The notes under the pieces are model-generated. The model ran no database searches. It was not told where the DNA came from and was given only the letters and a program-made list of their open reading frames with translations. The position numbers and the translations under genes are program-made. From Lithodes maja (lineage: Eukaryota > Arthropoda > Malacostraca > Decapoda > Lithodidae), in NCBI GenBank assembly GCA_037953745.1, contig JBAKBP010007415.1:1-64000 (forward strand): a stretch of DNA of 64,000 bases, in the 5' to 3' direction. Below are positions 43,559-55,481 of this stretch, in pieces. Numbering within the stretch: the first letter of the stretch is position 1; each line of letters starts with the position of its first letter.

Positions 43559-44901
43559 TTACTTGGACTCGTTGGATCCGTAGCGGCGCTGGGGAGGGCG
43601 GTAGGTCTCGCGGGACTCAGATTCGTAAGATCCAGAGTCGAATCGGGCTTCACCGGAGTAAGTGACATCGGCAATGTAACCATCGTCACCGTCGACGTAG
43701 TAGGCGACCTTCTGCCGGCGACCGTCGGGAAGTGCAACATAATAGGACCCCTGGGTGTTGTCGCCGTCACGGGCCTCCTGTTGGCCGTAGTGGTTGTCAG
43801 AGGAGTCATCATCTACAGCCCACTGGAACTCGTACTTGGCCTCATCGGACTCATAAGATTCTCGGGAGCGAGATTCGAATGAACGGGACTCGAACGAAGA
43901 TGGCTCAAATGATGACTCGAAGGATGACGACTCGAATGAATTCTGTTATGAAGATAATAAGTCATGTTATTAGCGGGATCATGTTAATATTGGGAACACA
44001 GTGAATTGTTTTCAGTAATGTTTCAAAACCAGCTCATTTATTATGTTAGTTCAGATATTTCAAGTACTGTTCCAATCACATTTTTGTAGCCCATGTTAAT
44101 CCAATCATTTGTTTCCAAAGAATGTGTATATAATTATGTAGTCTCTAATTTACTTAATATAACTAACCTGGGGGGCGCCATATCCACGGAACTCTCGGCT
44201 GTCGGCAGCGGCCAGGGCAGCCAGGCCCAGAAGGATGACGATCTGAGGACAGAGGAATCGCAGAATGTTAGGAACATTTAAAGGAGTTTTCAGTGTGCCA
44301 CATGTATTACCTCTACGTATTAATTGTCTAGATGTATATATTTCTTATTTATTAGGAAGACACATTAGCGTTTAATTTCATGTAAATGTCAATATTTTTG
44401 TTTATATTCGAGTAAGGAGTTTATGACATATTATGAGTATACTTTTCTGATAATGGATGGATGTTATGTATTTAATACTGGATACTGTAATATATTCTTG
44501 GCCTCTTATGAACCTTAAGTCACTCTTTCATGAACAATACACTACCAGTCTGTGTGGTGAAAATAAGCTTGCCTCTATTGTTTCTGTCTGCACAAAGGTT
44601 TCTCTGTAAATACCTGTGCATAATTATGTTCTGTCAATTAGTATTCCGATCCTTTTGCAACAATAGAATTTCGCTTAAATTATTCGTAACCTTATGAAAC
44701 CTCTATATGAATCCTCATTTGTTTTAAATGTACGTATTTGGTAGTCAGTGGAAATATTATTTACGGAAAAAAAATTATAGTAATTGACATATACTCTTGA
44801 AGTCTTAAGCGAGCTCATTATTTTGTATTTGTTTTGTGAGTCACATTCGTTTGATATGTAATATAATGTATTGATTGATTGTATTGTACCTTAGCGTTCA
44901 T
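43559..44901 (-). CDS. RR-2-type chitin-binding cuticle protein, gene B (three exons)
   Basis: Minus-strand paralogue of gene A, 156 aa. Exons are 44890-44901 (MNAK, donor GTACAA), 44168-44242 (IVILLGLAALAAADSREFRGYGAPQ in two overlapping parts: signal peptide then mature start; donor GTTAGT) and 43559-43942 (acceptor AACAG), all phase 0. The linker is shorter than in gene A, with one SSFEPSSFES block instead of two. The chitin-binding domain is at about 66-128 (EFQWAVDDDSSDNHYG, YYVALPDGRRQKV, GYIADVTYSGEA), and the tail ends RPPQRRYGSNESK. The true frame lacks an internal Met early in exon 3, so a simple ATG-to-stop search misses it; the overlapping frame from 43812 is a shadow. Confidence 0.9.
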
Positions 44902-44928
44902 TGTGTAGTTTAGCTGGTACAGAACTGA

Positions 44929-44962
44929 ACTGACGAAGGTAGAGTCTGTCAGTCATTATATA
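44929..44962 (-). promoter_or_regulatory. Core promoter of cuticle gene B
   Basis: Minus strand TATATAA at 44956-44962 and TCAGT at 44929-44933, predicted +1 at 44931. Confidence 0.8.
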
Positions 44963-45194
44963 GCCTGAACCGACCCCCTCGGCACTATTATCATCCTTTG
45001 CTCTATTTCCCCACTTCTTCTCCCTCCGAGCCTCGACAGAGTTAGCCGAGTTTTTTTGGGGAAGATTTCTAGTTTCTCTGTTACGAGTAAGATGGTGATT
45101 ACGTGTTTAATATTTGTCGTACATGATCATAAGCAAGTGTAACCGTACTCTCACAGACACTCATGCATAGACAGACACGTACGCACGCAGAAAC

Positions 45195-45562
<368 letters not shown>

Positions 45563-45631
45563 TGTATATGCAGCCAGGCCCACAACAACGACAATTTAGT
45601 GACGAAGGAAACCAAGACTTTTAGTAACTAT

Positions 45632-45829
45632 TAACCCATACATCCTTTTCATCATATTCTGGCAAGTATTAGACGGTTTTATTCAGCTTCGGAACGTTGT
45701 ATACCCGTTAAAAGAGTACAGACTATCTCAATTAATCCTTGTAACTACCATATATCCTTCCAAAGCTTCATAAAATCGTCTAAATGCAGTTGAAATAAAA
45801 ACAAAAAAGACGTCCCGGTACTGTAGGGG
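45632..45829. repeat. Foldback element of the GGGTTAA family
   Basis: TTAACCCATACATCCTTTTCATCATATTCTGG at the left; the mirrored half contains CCTTCCAAAGCTTCATAAAATCGTCTAA and ends near GTACTGTAGGGG. Confidence 0.6.
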
Positions 45830-46390
45830 GAAGGGTGTATTTATTGTTCGATATATTATTTCTGTATTATGTTTTTAGTTTCCTCCCTAGCTAGACCTCC
45901 ATCAAGCTTTCAAAAAACATTCCCAAGATCCCCCATGTAGAAAAGTTTGTACATTTTTCGGTAGAAAAATGTTCCGGCCAAAGGACGGTTCATCTTAAAT
46001 TACAGGCTTGCAATCGCTCGCCAGGAAAAATCGACACCTAATTGGCCCAAAAGTTATTAATAGGTCAAAAAAAGGTTTTAAAATCGTCAAACTAAAGGGC
46101 CGAACATCTTTAAAATCTAAAAACTAATATTTTCCTGGCGAGCGGTAGCAAGCCAGCATATATAATTTTGTTTTTGACAGCAAGCTAAATTTGTACATTT
46201 TTCAATAGAAAAATGTCTCCGGCGAATACGGATTTCTCCATACAATGCTGGATTGCTATCGCTCGCCAGGAAGAAATCGACACCTGGATGGGGATAAACG
46301 TCTTAAAACAGTTGGCTGAATGGGGCCGAATGGATACAAGCGAGAGAAAAGTAGAGAAAGAGGAAAAAAAAAACAGGTGACCTTCCTTAA
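45823..46390 (-). mobile_element. Composite: TTAA-type element fused to half a foldback element
   Basis: 45823-46130 is a minus-strand TTAA-type copy (TTTCCTCCCTAG, TTTTTCGGTAGAAAAATG, CGCTCGCCAGGAAAAATCGACACC). From about 46131 it continues as the right half of a foldback element (GCTCGCCAGGAAGAAATCG, GGGGATAAACGTCTTAAAAC, GGGCCGAATGGATACAAG), ending CCTTCCTTAA at 46390. Confidence 0.6.
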
Positions 46391-46422
46391 TTAAAGATGT
46401 TCAATCGTGTATTCTACTTTAC

Positions 46423-46434
46423 CTTGGCATTCAT
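46423..46434 (-). pseudogene. Orphan cuticle exon 1 (MNAK) without downstream exons
   Basis: Minus strand ATGAATGCCAAG followed by donor GTAAAG, preceded by CTAGCTAACCTCCACA, which resembles the leader of genes A-C. No exon 2 or 3 of its own follows; the next exons on this strand belong to gene B, 2.2 kb on. Its TATA/initiator region is missing, a TTAA element being present instead (46467-46878). The more distal promoter flank resumes at 46879 (CCGACCCCACC, CTCCCTCCGAGCCTCGACA). Probably the remains of a deleted gene copy; use as an alternative first exon of gene B is possible in phase but unsupported. Confidence 0.7.
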
Positions 46435-46466
46435 TGTGGAGGTTAGCTAGCGTAGTACTGGACTGG

Positions 46467-46878
46467 TTAAAGGGGGAAGGGAATATTTATTGGTCTACTT
46501 ATTGACTTACTTATTTCTATCTATCTATCTATCAATCTATATACTCAGGCCCAATCCCCACTTTTCCTATTTTTATTTATTTATTTTGTGTTATTATCTT
46601 TTACTTATTTGCTTCTTATTTTGTTTAGTTTCCTCCCTAGACCTTCACCGAGCTTAATTAAAAAGACATCTACATGAACCCCCTTGCAGATAAACGTGTA
46701 TGTTTATCGGTAGAAAAATGTCCAGGTCGATGGCTGCTTCCTCCTAAATTACAGGCTCGCCGTCGCTCGCCAGGATATAACTGACACCTAAATGGCACGA
46801 ACAGTCTTAAAATCGACAAAATAATGGGGTTAAGATTGCAGGAGAAAGGGGTCCAGAAAAATCCAAGCGTCCCCTTAA
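46467..46878 (-). mobile_element. TTAA-type element inserted at the core promoter of the orphan exon 1
   Basis: TTAAAGGGGGAAGGG at the left and GCGTCCCCTTAA at the right, with TTAA on both sides. The interior on the minus strand has TTTTCTGGACCCC, CGAGCGACGGCGAGCC and the family core TTTTTCTACCGATAAAC. It contains an extra ATCT microsatellite near 46518. Confidence 0.75.
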
Positions 46879-47089
46879 CCGACCCCACCTACCTTTCTTA
46901 CTTTTTCCTCTTGGCCCACCCTCTTCTCCCTCCGAGCCTCGACATAGTTAGCCCAGTTTATTGAAGGGCTTCTAGTTTCTCTGATACTACTATAATGTTG
47001 ATTATAGTGCTTAGATTATTATACATGGGTGTTAGCTGGTGTCAGAGTAGTCTCACAGACACTTACATATGCACAGACAGGTAGATATT

Positions 47090-47216
<127 letters not shown>

Positions 47217-47664
47217 TACACTTGCAGTAGGTACCTATGGATGTCTTTCAAACAATAACTAAGTACAACAAAAACGTCCATTATAGCCCAAGTTACGCTA
47301 TATTTCTTTATATCTTTCATACCATACGCAATAATCACTGTAATGCCCACCCAACTGACTACTTGCTTCACTCCTAATCACTCCTCTAAAGTATTGGGGT
47401 TATGGCTTTCGAAAAAGATCGTAGAAGCTCATTTTAAGCAAATGGAAAATGTTAAATGGTACTGGTATCCTTTTCAGATACGTGGTCTTTGTAAATATTG
47501 GATTGAGTAAATTTTATATTGTGTGTGTGTGTGTGACACAAAGAGAAGCTGTGAGATTGCTGTATGTGAAGTGATTGTATGAGTATAGGTATGGGTGTGC
47601 AAATGCATATTTGTGTTTTTTGCATATGATTGTACGTTAGGTTTGTGAATGCTAAAGTTACCCT
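47217..47664. other. No gene recognised
   Basis: Unique-looking sequence with a GT run at 47520-47535. Its distant resemblance (ATTGTACGTTAGGTTTGTGAATG) to the 24-bp repeat flank at 37100 suggests old duplication. Confidence 0.4.
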
Positions 47665-49930
47665 TTAACCCTGGGCGATGCAATATGACATAAAGAATTT
47701 GTTTTGGTCACAATCCTGGGTGACGCCATATAGCGTCGAGGTTTCTACGCTTCCTCCTCCACCCTCCCAAGCAACTCGCGCATCCTCCCCGCCCACACCT
47801 CCACATTCTCTCGTTCCCATTACCCCCCTCCCTTCCTCAACACGATGGCATCCTCAGTACGCAAACCGCAAAACGTGCTAGTTCCTCTCTCGTCCCCACA
47901 ATATCTGCCACATCGACATCGCCCAGTACCTCAACTCCATGTAAGCCCACTTTACCCCATTCAGACAACCTGAGCACTACTGGTATAGGGATGGCCCTTT
48001 TATTATATGAAGGACATGGAAGCAATCACGAGTTTGGACCTGATGGCTCGTCGAATGAGAGTGAATTTTGCTACTTTGGTGGTGATGAGGTTGATTATTA
48101 TGATGGGGAAGGTGAGGGTGAAGGTGTATATGATGAAAATGAAGATGATAATGCAGGTGATAATGACGAGAATGTTGGTGTGGGAGATGATGCTACTACA
48201 TGTGTTGCCATATATCCTGTATCCCATGCTTACCAATAACCTATGGTGGTGCACAGCTGTGTAAGAAACCTATCACCCACGCCGCCCACAGTGCCCTACA
48301 GTGATTTTGTTTAACCTATGATGCCTTCATGTTGCCACTTGATGACCTATCCCGTCCCCCCTCACGTCACCCTCGCCTTTCCTACCTTTTTCATCCCCCC
48401 GGCCAACCATCCCTTTTCTCCTTGCCCCTTTACCAAGCTTCCCTCTCCCAACCTACCCCCAGTCCCTATTCTCAACCACGCATGCACTCTGCCGGGCCCT
48501 TGCCAATACCTTCCACCCTGCCTTGCCGCCCACATAGTGCCGCCGCGAATGCAATTCCCATACCCGGAAGTGAGGAGAAGATGGATGTCGTTGGGTTGAG
48601 TCCACAACGCCAACGACAGAGGCGCGACATTTTATCGCCCAGAAGCCGTGAGAGCCCCCCATACATCCCACCACCAGTCAGCCCTCGGGAAAACTCCGGC
48701 CACGCCTGCCCCTGCCCGTGGGTGTGGGTGTCCTCGTGGATGAAGACCTGCTGTTGCACCACCTACCATCGCTGGAAAGCCACCTGTTGCTCCACCATCT
48801 GCCACCACTGGACAACCACCTGCTTCTGCCCGAGCTGCCGCCAAATGTGAAAGAGGGCAAGGGCGTGGGTATGGGCCCAGACAGGGATATGTCGACATAT
48901 TTGTGTGGATCAAGGGGGGAAATTTATTGTCGGATGTTCCTGTATTCAACGTATTCAACAGAACGAATACAAGGATTCAGTATTGCTTTCCCTGTAATGA
49001 ACAGTCAACACCCATGGATTACTTTAGGGCACTTGTGGATGACGAGGTGGTCCAGCACGTTGTAGATGAGACCAACAAACATCACCAGTTGCTGATCAAT
49101 TTCATTGACGCGTCCCTGGTGTTGACGGGCAAAATGAGAAATTGTGTTGACGTTATTGTGCCAAAGTTTTAGGTCTTCCTGGCTCTCTTAATGTTGATGG
49201 CTCACATCACCAAGAACTTATTGGATCGTGGATGATCTCATCTCCATGCCCAGTTTCGGCAAGTACATGCCCCAGGGCCGCTTCATGGCGATTTTGTCAC
49301 ACTTGCTCCATGTCCTGAACATGGGCCATTGTTTACCTGGTCGTCTCTGGAAGGTACATGTTATCTTCAACAAATTCAAAGTCAGCTTCAAGAACTGCTT
49401 TTGGCCATTCCAGAAAGCAGTAGTTGATGAGTTACTTATGCTGTTTTGAGGAAATGTGTCCTTCAGAGGGTACATTCTTTCAAAATGGCATTGCTTTAGT
49501 ATCAAATATTTTATCATCTGCGCTTGTGAGACTGGGTATGTGCTGGACATATCCATGTACACAGATGCTGCCATCGACATTCCTGTCGATGACAAAATAT
49601 GGCTTTTCTGGCTCTGTGGTAAAAGTTTTTATGGGTCGCCAATAACATATCCTGTACACAGATAATTTCTACACATCCCCAGTTTTTTCTAAGGTTCTCC
49701 TGGACCACCAAACTGGCTCCATTGGCACTGTCAGGACAAACAGGAGGCATTTTCCAAAGTTTCCACAGACAAAGAAGGGGACCTATCTACGGAAACAGTC
49801 TGGGTAAATGTTGCTAATGCACTGGCACGACAAGTAGCCTGTGAACATATGAGCCGGAAAACTCACTTCTTCGCTCGCCCACCATATTGCAACAAGACTA
49901 GCTAGGAAGATGCGGTTTTCAGTATTCTTA
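47665..49930 (+). pseudogene. Decayed piggyBac-like transposon and transposase
   Basis: A possible left end TTAACCCTGGGCG lies at 47665. An acidic N-terminal segment (47991-48239, YFGGDEVDYYDGEGEGEG) is followed by Pro-rich and degraded sequence. The DDE_Tnp_1_7 part starts near 48960 with MDYFRALVDDEVVQHVVDETNKH (split here: FRALVDDE, then VVDETN), then FGKYMPQGRFMAILSHLLH (49228-49449), LFWPFQKAVVDELLMLF-type block and RGYILSKW / CACETGYVLDISMYT (49456-49665), and GTVRTNRRHFPKFP-like residues near 49730. Frames change repeatedly and stops interrupt, so it is inactive. The right end is not identified. Confidence 0.7.
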
Positions 49931-50480
49931 AGGTGGCGAAATATAGGTAATTACGATTTTTTCTTAGTATTCTTCTTTATCAAAAGTATTAATATACGAC
50001 AGGATCTTTGAACATGATTAGGAATTGTACTTTAATCGTACATAAAATCTATATTGGAGTTATATCAAGTAATTACATATAAATCGAATTCGTAATACAA
50101 CCATCCACCTTCCATAAATTCAGCTGTATGTTTTATTTGTATTGGAAAATCGGTGTTAAATGATAATTATTGCTATCAATGGAAGCATAATTTACAACAG
50201 AGTCAGTGGACATTGCAAACAGTGTTACAAAGTTATTAAAATTACAAAATAATACACTTGACAGAGGCATGGCAAGACATAGTACGAGGATTGTATCATG
50301 AGGGTGTACAATAAACCTAAACTTTTTTTTCAAAATATATATATTTGATGAATACTTTCAAATATTTAAAACAAAATAATTATAATAAATATAAATAGAG
50401 CACATGGCCAGGGAGGAGGTAGAGTTGGCCAGCTTAACACGGCATCCATTTATATACGGTTCAGATATCCGTCAAAGGAT
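49931..50480. other. 3' flank of cuticle gene C, no gene recognised
   Basis: AT-rich sequence. The segment CATGGCCAGGGAGGAGGTAGAGTTGGCCAG at 50402-50431 is shared with the flanks of genes A (33255) and B (43483), so it belongs to the duplicated cuticle 3' UTR region. Confidence 0.6.
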
Positions 50481-51464
50481 TTACTTGGATTCGTTGGATC
50501 CGTAACGGCGCTGGGGAGGACGGTAGCTCTCGCGGGACTCAAAGGATGCAGACTCATAGGATCCAGAGTCAAATCGGGCTTCACCAGAGTAAGTGACATC
50601 GGCAATGTACCCATCGTCACCGTCCACGTAGTAGGAGACCTTCTGCAGGCGACCGTCGGGAAGTGCCACATAGTAGGACCCCTGGGTGTTGTCGCCATCA
50701 CGGGCCTCCTGTTGGCCGTAGCGGTTCTCAGAGGACTCATCATCTACGGCCCAGTTGAAGTCATACTTGGCCTCATCGGACTCATAAGATTCAAAAGAGC
50801 GGGAAGATTCGAAAGAGCGGGACTCTAAAGAAGAAGGCTCAGGATGATTCGAAAGAAGAAGGCTCAAAGGATGATTCGAAAGAGCGGGACTCGAACGAAC
50901 TCTGTTATGGAGATAAGAAATCTTAGTATTAGTGGATATGTCAGCAAATAATCAAATGTTTTTAGCGGAGTCACAAAATTATTTTCAATATTGTATTTAT
51001 AAAGAAATTACGACTACACTCCATTCACGTTTGTGTAGCCCATGTAACTCTAATAATTTCAAACAGCAGTTAGATATAGATATTATTTGTTTGGCCACAT
51101 AGAAGAATCATGCATGTTTCAATGTCTAATGCATTCCGTGTCATGAGTACGAAAGCACACTGTAAGACATTAATGCTGAACTGAAATGCTTAAAGATATT
51201 CGAGACTGTATGTGCTCTGTAAACTGCCTACATAAATCTGATAAATATGAATTCTTACTAGATAATTAGTAATGATATTCGTGTTATTCGGAATAGCCTT
51301 GATAAGTTTCCCTTTAGTGATAGCGACTGTATGATATATAACATTAATATTGAACTCGGTTTTTTGTTTCCCCCAGAAGCCATCCCAAGGCTATTTTGAT
51401 TTTCGAGGTATATTTACTAGTGTCCTAATGTTTACATTTAATCAAGTTACTAACTAACCTTCAA

Positions 51465-51570
51465 GGGAATAGGGGGCCCAGTCCTGATGCTATTCTGGAC
51501 TTACAGTGTGCTGGCTTAATAACCCAGAAGGGTTGATAGCCTCTGAAGTCCTAATATAACTAATCAACTA
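51465..51570 (+). repeat. Dispersed repeat next to exon 2 donor of gene C
   Basis: Same repeat as 14350-14475 (CAGTCCTGATGCTATTC, GGGTTGATAGCCTCTGAAGTCC). Its TAAC-like tail ends at the GTTAGT donor (minus strand) of exon 2. The insertion left the donor bases intact. Confidence 0.65.
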
Positions 51571-51647
51571 ACCTGGGGCACACCATATCCACGGAACTCA
51601 TGGCTGTCGGCAGCGGCCAGGGCAGCCAGGCCCAGAAGGATGACGAT

Positions 51648-53047
51648 CTGATAAAATAGAACAAATTCTATTAACTGTTTGGAGAGGTTATGGTGTCGCA
51701 TATGCGTTACTAATAAGTATTATTTTATTTTTTGTTATTATTTCTATTTTATTAGAAAGACCCAGCAACTGTTTAATTATATGAATGAAGTATAAAAAGG
51801 CGTCCTAATTCTTAAAGGGTTAAGCTGTGTACTCTAGCATTATAAATGCCTTGACAGTTAACGCTAATACATTGTAACGCATTGTATTCTAGCCTTCCTT
51901 CCTCTTTTCCTGGCTATTAGTAGAGTTTTATTCGATTTAGGAAGGAATTGTGGGAGACACATTAACCCATTTGATTCAAGGACCTTCCAAAACTGAATAT
52001 AATAGTTTAATGTTAATAAGGAGAGGCTGAACCTTACACCCCCAAGTCAGCCTGTATAAGAGATTGTGTTTCTGGCATTATACCATCTTATTACATATGG
52101 TCACACTAAGACTCGCTGAAAAAATCAGATCTCTATGTGCGCGCGCGCGAGCGCAAAATTCATTACACTTTAGTAAAATCATCTAGTTACTCAAAATTGT
52201 TCAAATTTCCGCAATTTTTGCATGGCATAGCGTACAAGCATCCCCTACAACGTAGCGTTTAAATATATCCTTATTGAATGATAGAAAGTGCTGAAAAAAT
52301 TATATTACATTATTATTTTTGGTTACAGCTGAATTGACACCAAAATGGTCAAAACTCGGACATTTTCGGAAAAACGGCATTTATTTAAACGTACAGGCGT
52401 TCCTATGTACCCCTATGTACTCTATTTAGAAGGGGAATGCATTTGAGCATTACATAAAAATATAGTGGCACTTGTAAGTGCAAAAAATGATAGCAAACCA
52501 CACAAATTCATAGATTTTCATCACTCAAAATTATTTTGGGGGCAGATAAAAACAGTTAGTCCTCCTTACCCTCCGTTTTCTACCATAGCGCACACATAGA
52601 AGATCGAGATTTATGGCAAACTGAACAAAATTTTCGTCAGGGGGTAGGCCTCACTGATTTTATGAAGAGAATTTTTACCAAAATCCATGATTTTGGGGCC
52701 CCCCCAATGGGGCCCTAGGGATATCATGTGGGTGTTTATGCCCTCATATGATCATTTCTATTGCTTACAGCAGCCCTTTAGACTACAGACACAAAACAAA
52801 AAAATTGGGTGGCTGAAAGAAAAAAAAAAAATCGGGGGTCGAGGTCGAACCCCCGGCCTGGGGAGTTATGGATGCGATATGTTTTTTTGTTCCTTCCTAT
52901 GCTATTCTCCTATGTTGAAAGAAGCATTATAGAACAAGAACACAATAATTAGAAATTTTGATGTCTGGGCTCAGAGGAGGGTTCAGAAAATAGTGAAAAA
53001 CCGAAATTTAAAAGGGTTAAGAAAGTATCAATGTATGACTGACGTAC
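51648..53047 (-). other. Intron 1 of gene C, no gene recognised
   Basis: A foldback-family fragment lies at about 51812-52020 (GTTTTATTCGATTTAGGAAGG). 52030-53010 looks like a single decayed insertion with a CG-alternating tract GCGCGCGCGCGAGCGC near 52140 and CCCCCCAATGGGGCCC near 52700. No protein domain is seen. Confidence 0.5.
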
Positions 53048-53086
53048 CTTAGCGTTCATGGTGTAGTTTAGCTAGTACAAAACTGA

Positions 53087-53120
53087 ACTGACGAAGGTAG
53101 AGTCTGTCAGTCATTATATA
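53087..53120 (-). promoter_or_regulatory. Core promoter of cuticle gene C
   Basis: Minus strand TATATAA at 53114-53120 and TCAGT at 53087-53091, predicted +1 at 53089; the same block as genes A and B. Confidence 0.78.
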
Positions 53121-53359
53121 GCCTAAACCGACCCCACCAGTACTATCATCCTTTGCTCAATTACCTCACCTCTTGCCCAACCCTCTTCTCCCTCCGAGCC
53201 TAGACACAGCTACCCCAGTTTTTGGAAGATGTCTAGTTTCTCTGTTACGTGTAACTGGGTGATTATGAGATCTTGAATAATCGGATAATAAAGTGGTAGT
53301 GATTCTCCGAGAAAGGGCTACAGAGAAAATGGCGCTTAATAGATGCCCTGGATATAATT

Positions 53360-53430
53360 TATTATTATTATTATTAATAGTATTATTATTAGTAGTAGTA
53401 GTAGTAGTAGTAGTAGTATTTTTATTATTA
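53360..53430. repeat. ATT/AGT trinucleotide microsatellite
   Basis: ATT repeats change into AGT repeats and back. It follows GGCGCTTAATAGATGCCCTGG, which resembles the SINE 1 tail (GGGCGCTATATAA), so it may be the end of another SINE. Confidence 0.75.
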
Positions 53431-53577
53431 TGTTGTGCAGTACATGAATATTAGCAAGTGATCAAGCATAACATTACTGGCACGTTCAAACACAAATGCA
53501 AACACTTTTAGACATGATTTACTCTAAACATGTTTTATCTATTTATATTTTGAGTTAAATATACTTATGTCCACCTT

Positions 53578-53578
<1 letters not shown>

Positions 53579-53649
<71 letters not shown>

Positions 53650-53652
53650 TAA
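53579..53652. repeat. CT, AT and poly-T tract
   Basis: CTCTCT then ATATAT then about 20 T. On the minus strand the poly-A directly follows the LINE fragment at 53653-54550 and is probably its 3' tail. Confidence 0.9.
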
Positions 53653-54550
53653 GAGACAATGAACGGAGGAAGAAAAAACACAGATAAAACAAAAAGGTCC
53701 ATGTGCCTAACGGCATCCTCCATTCATAAAATGTTTGTAACAACTGGATTTAAACTTTTGTAGATTGTAAGTTTGTGGAAAGCAACTCGAGGGAAGTGAA
53801 TTCCAAAGAGTAGTAGTTCTAGGGATAAATGAATTTTGATAAGCAGAAGTTCTGCATTGTGGAGGAGAAAGTGTAAATTCATGGGCGCTCTCAGCTTCCC
53901 TAGTTCTACGGGGAAAGATGTGGAGAGGCGGCACAATTGAAGCAAGTTCCTCGGAACAATTGCTGTGAAAATATCTGTAGAATAATGCAATGGATGCAAC
54001 GTGTCTTCGTATGGATAATGTAGGAAGGTCCTGTGTGATTGCAGGGTTATTGATTAATCTAATAGCTTTATTTTGAATTTTGTCCAACTGCCTCAATACA
54101 ACCACTCCACAGAGGTGAACAGTAATCCATCTGAGAACGCACATGACTTTTATATATTACGGCCAACTGCTGTCAGTGAAGAATTCTCGAACTCTGTACA
54201 GGAGTCCCAGTTTTTTAGAGGCATTCTTAGCAATGCTTCTAACATAATGTGTCCAGATCAAGTTAGTAGTTAATGTTACACCGAGAATGTCAATACTATG
54301 GGAAGTGGGAATATTTACATCATTAAAAAATATATGGGAGTCAGTGAGATTCTGTCGGTTAGAAAATTGAATGAACTTGGTTTTCTGTGCATTAAAGGAA
54401 ACTAGATTCTTTTGTCCCCATTCATTAATTCTAGAAAGGTCCTGGTTCAGAGAAATTGAAGTGTTTATTTTTGAATTTATAAGATCGGGTTGGGTGAAAG
54501 AATTGGTAAATGTGAAGGAACTGTGGAGTGTTGAATCATCTGCGTAGGAA
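53653..54550 (-). pseudogene. 5'-truncated LINE (jockey/CR1-like RT, from the catalytic box to the end)
   Basis: On the minus strand it begins inside the catalytic box (SYADDSTLHSS near 54548). It continues INEWGQKNLVSFNAQKTKF, SIDILGVTLTTNLIWTHYV and NASKKLGLLYRVREFF. A frameshift near 54170 follows, then SHVRSQMDYCSPLWSG, FYRYFHSNCSEELASI and RTTTLWNSLPSSCFP, ending FMNGGCR at 53707. A poly-A tail follows. Truncation at 54550 coincides with an AT repeat. Inactive. Confidence 0.8.
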
Positions 54551-54903
54551 TATATATATATATATATATTATTACTATTATCACTATTTATATTTCTACT
54601 ATAAGTATCATTGTTGTCATTATTGATATTATTATTATTATTATTATTATTAAAAAGTGCACGAAGAATTCATCTACCCCTTTCGTACACCATACAGCCT
54701 AGCTTCTGCAATACCCAACCAAATAACCCCTTGCTTCACAGGTAATCACTCCTCAAAGGTATCGGGGTCATGGTTTTCGAAATACTCTCTCCAGGTCATT
54801 CCAGGCAAATGGAAACTCTTAGGTGTTACAAGTACCCTTTTCAGTGTAGTGGTCTTTGAACATATCGTGTTAAGGTAATAGTTTTCTTGGAAGATGAAAT
54901 ATT
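54551..54903. other. Microsatellite-rich spacer
   Basis: AT and ATT runs to 54652, then ACCAAATAACCCCTTGCTTCACAGG-containing sequence resembling 47348-47410 (CACCCAACTGACTACTTGCTTCACTCC, TATCGGGGTYATG). An old duplicated segment; no gene. Confidence 0.5.
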
Positions 54904-55030
<127 letters not shown>

Positions 55031-55139
55031 ACTCTAGTTGTACTTACTCTAGTTGTATTGCGGGAGTGAGCATGCTCGTTATTTCCCGCCTCCTATATGT
55101 GTAGGTGTTATATGTATCGTTGGAATGGCTGTGGATGTG

Positions 55140-55481
55140 TGTGTAGTCTGTATTTTTAGCCAATTGGCGACATCGGAAACGAAGGCTTAGGGTGGATCTG
55201 TATGGTACCATTCTCGCTATAGACGGTACCGTCTCGCCCGAAGGCTTAGGTAGCCATCAGCTTAGGTGAACCATATGATACCCATCTCGCCTTGTACCAT
55301 TTTTGCCAACCCCAGATGGGACGTCACAACGTCGTCCACTTATTCCAGGTACCTATTTACAGCTAGGTGAACTGAGGCTAACACATGAAAGGAGACAAGC
55401 CCAATTTGTCTCCGCCCGGCCGGGGATTGAACCCCCGACCCCTCGTGTGTGAGACGAGAGCTCTACCTACTAGGCTACGGG

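Larger units (their letters stand above)
50481..53059 (-). pseudogene. Cuticle gene C, broken by a 2-bp frameshift in exon 3
   Basis: Exons by homology are 53048-53059 (MNAK, donor GTACGT), 51573-51647 (signal peptide, DSHEFRGYG; donor GTTAGT) and 50481-50901 (acceptor AACAG). Exon 3 is 421 nt, not a multiple of three. The first linker copy reads GAATCATCCTTTGAGCC but the next reads GAATCATCCTGAGCC, lacking TT, so translation hits TGA at 50839-50841 after about 49 aa. Downstream, in the shifted frame, the chitin-binding domain (DFNWAVDDESSENRYG, YYVALPDGRLQKV, GYIADVTYSGEA) and the GSNESK tail are fully preserved. The promoter and splice sites look normal, so the lesion is recent or is a base-calling error. 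If real, no cuticle protein is made. Confidence 0.85.
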
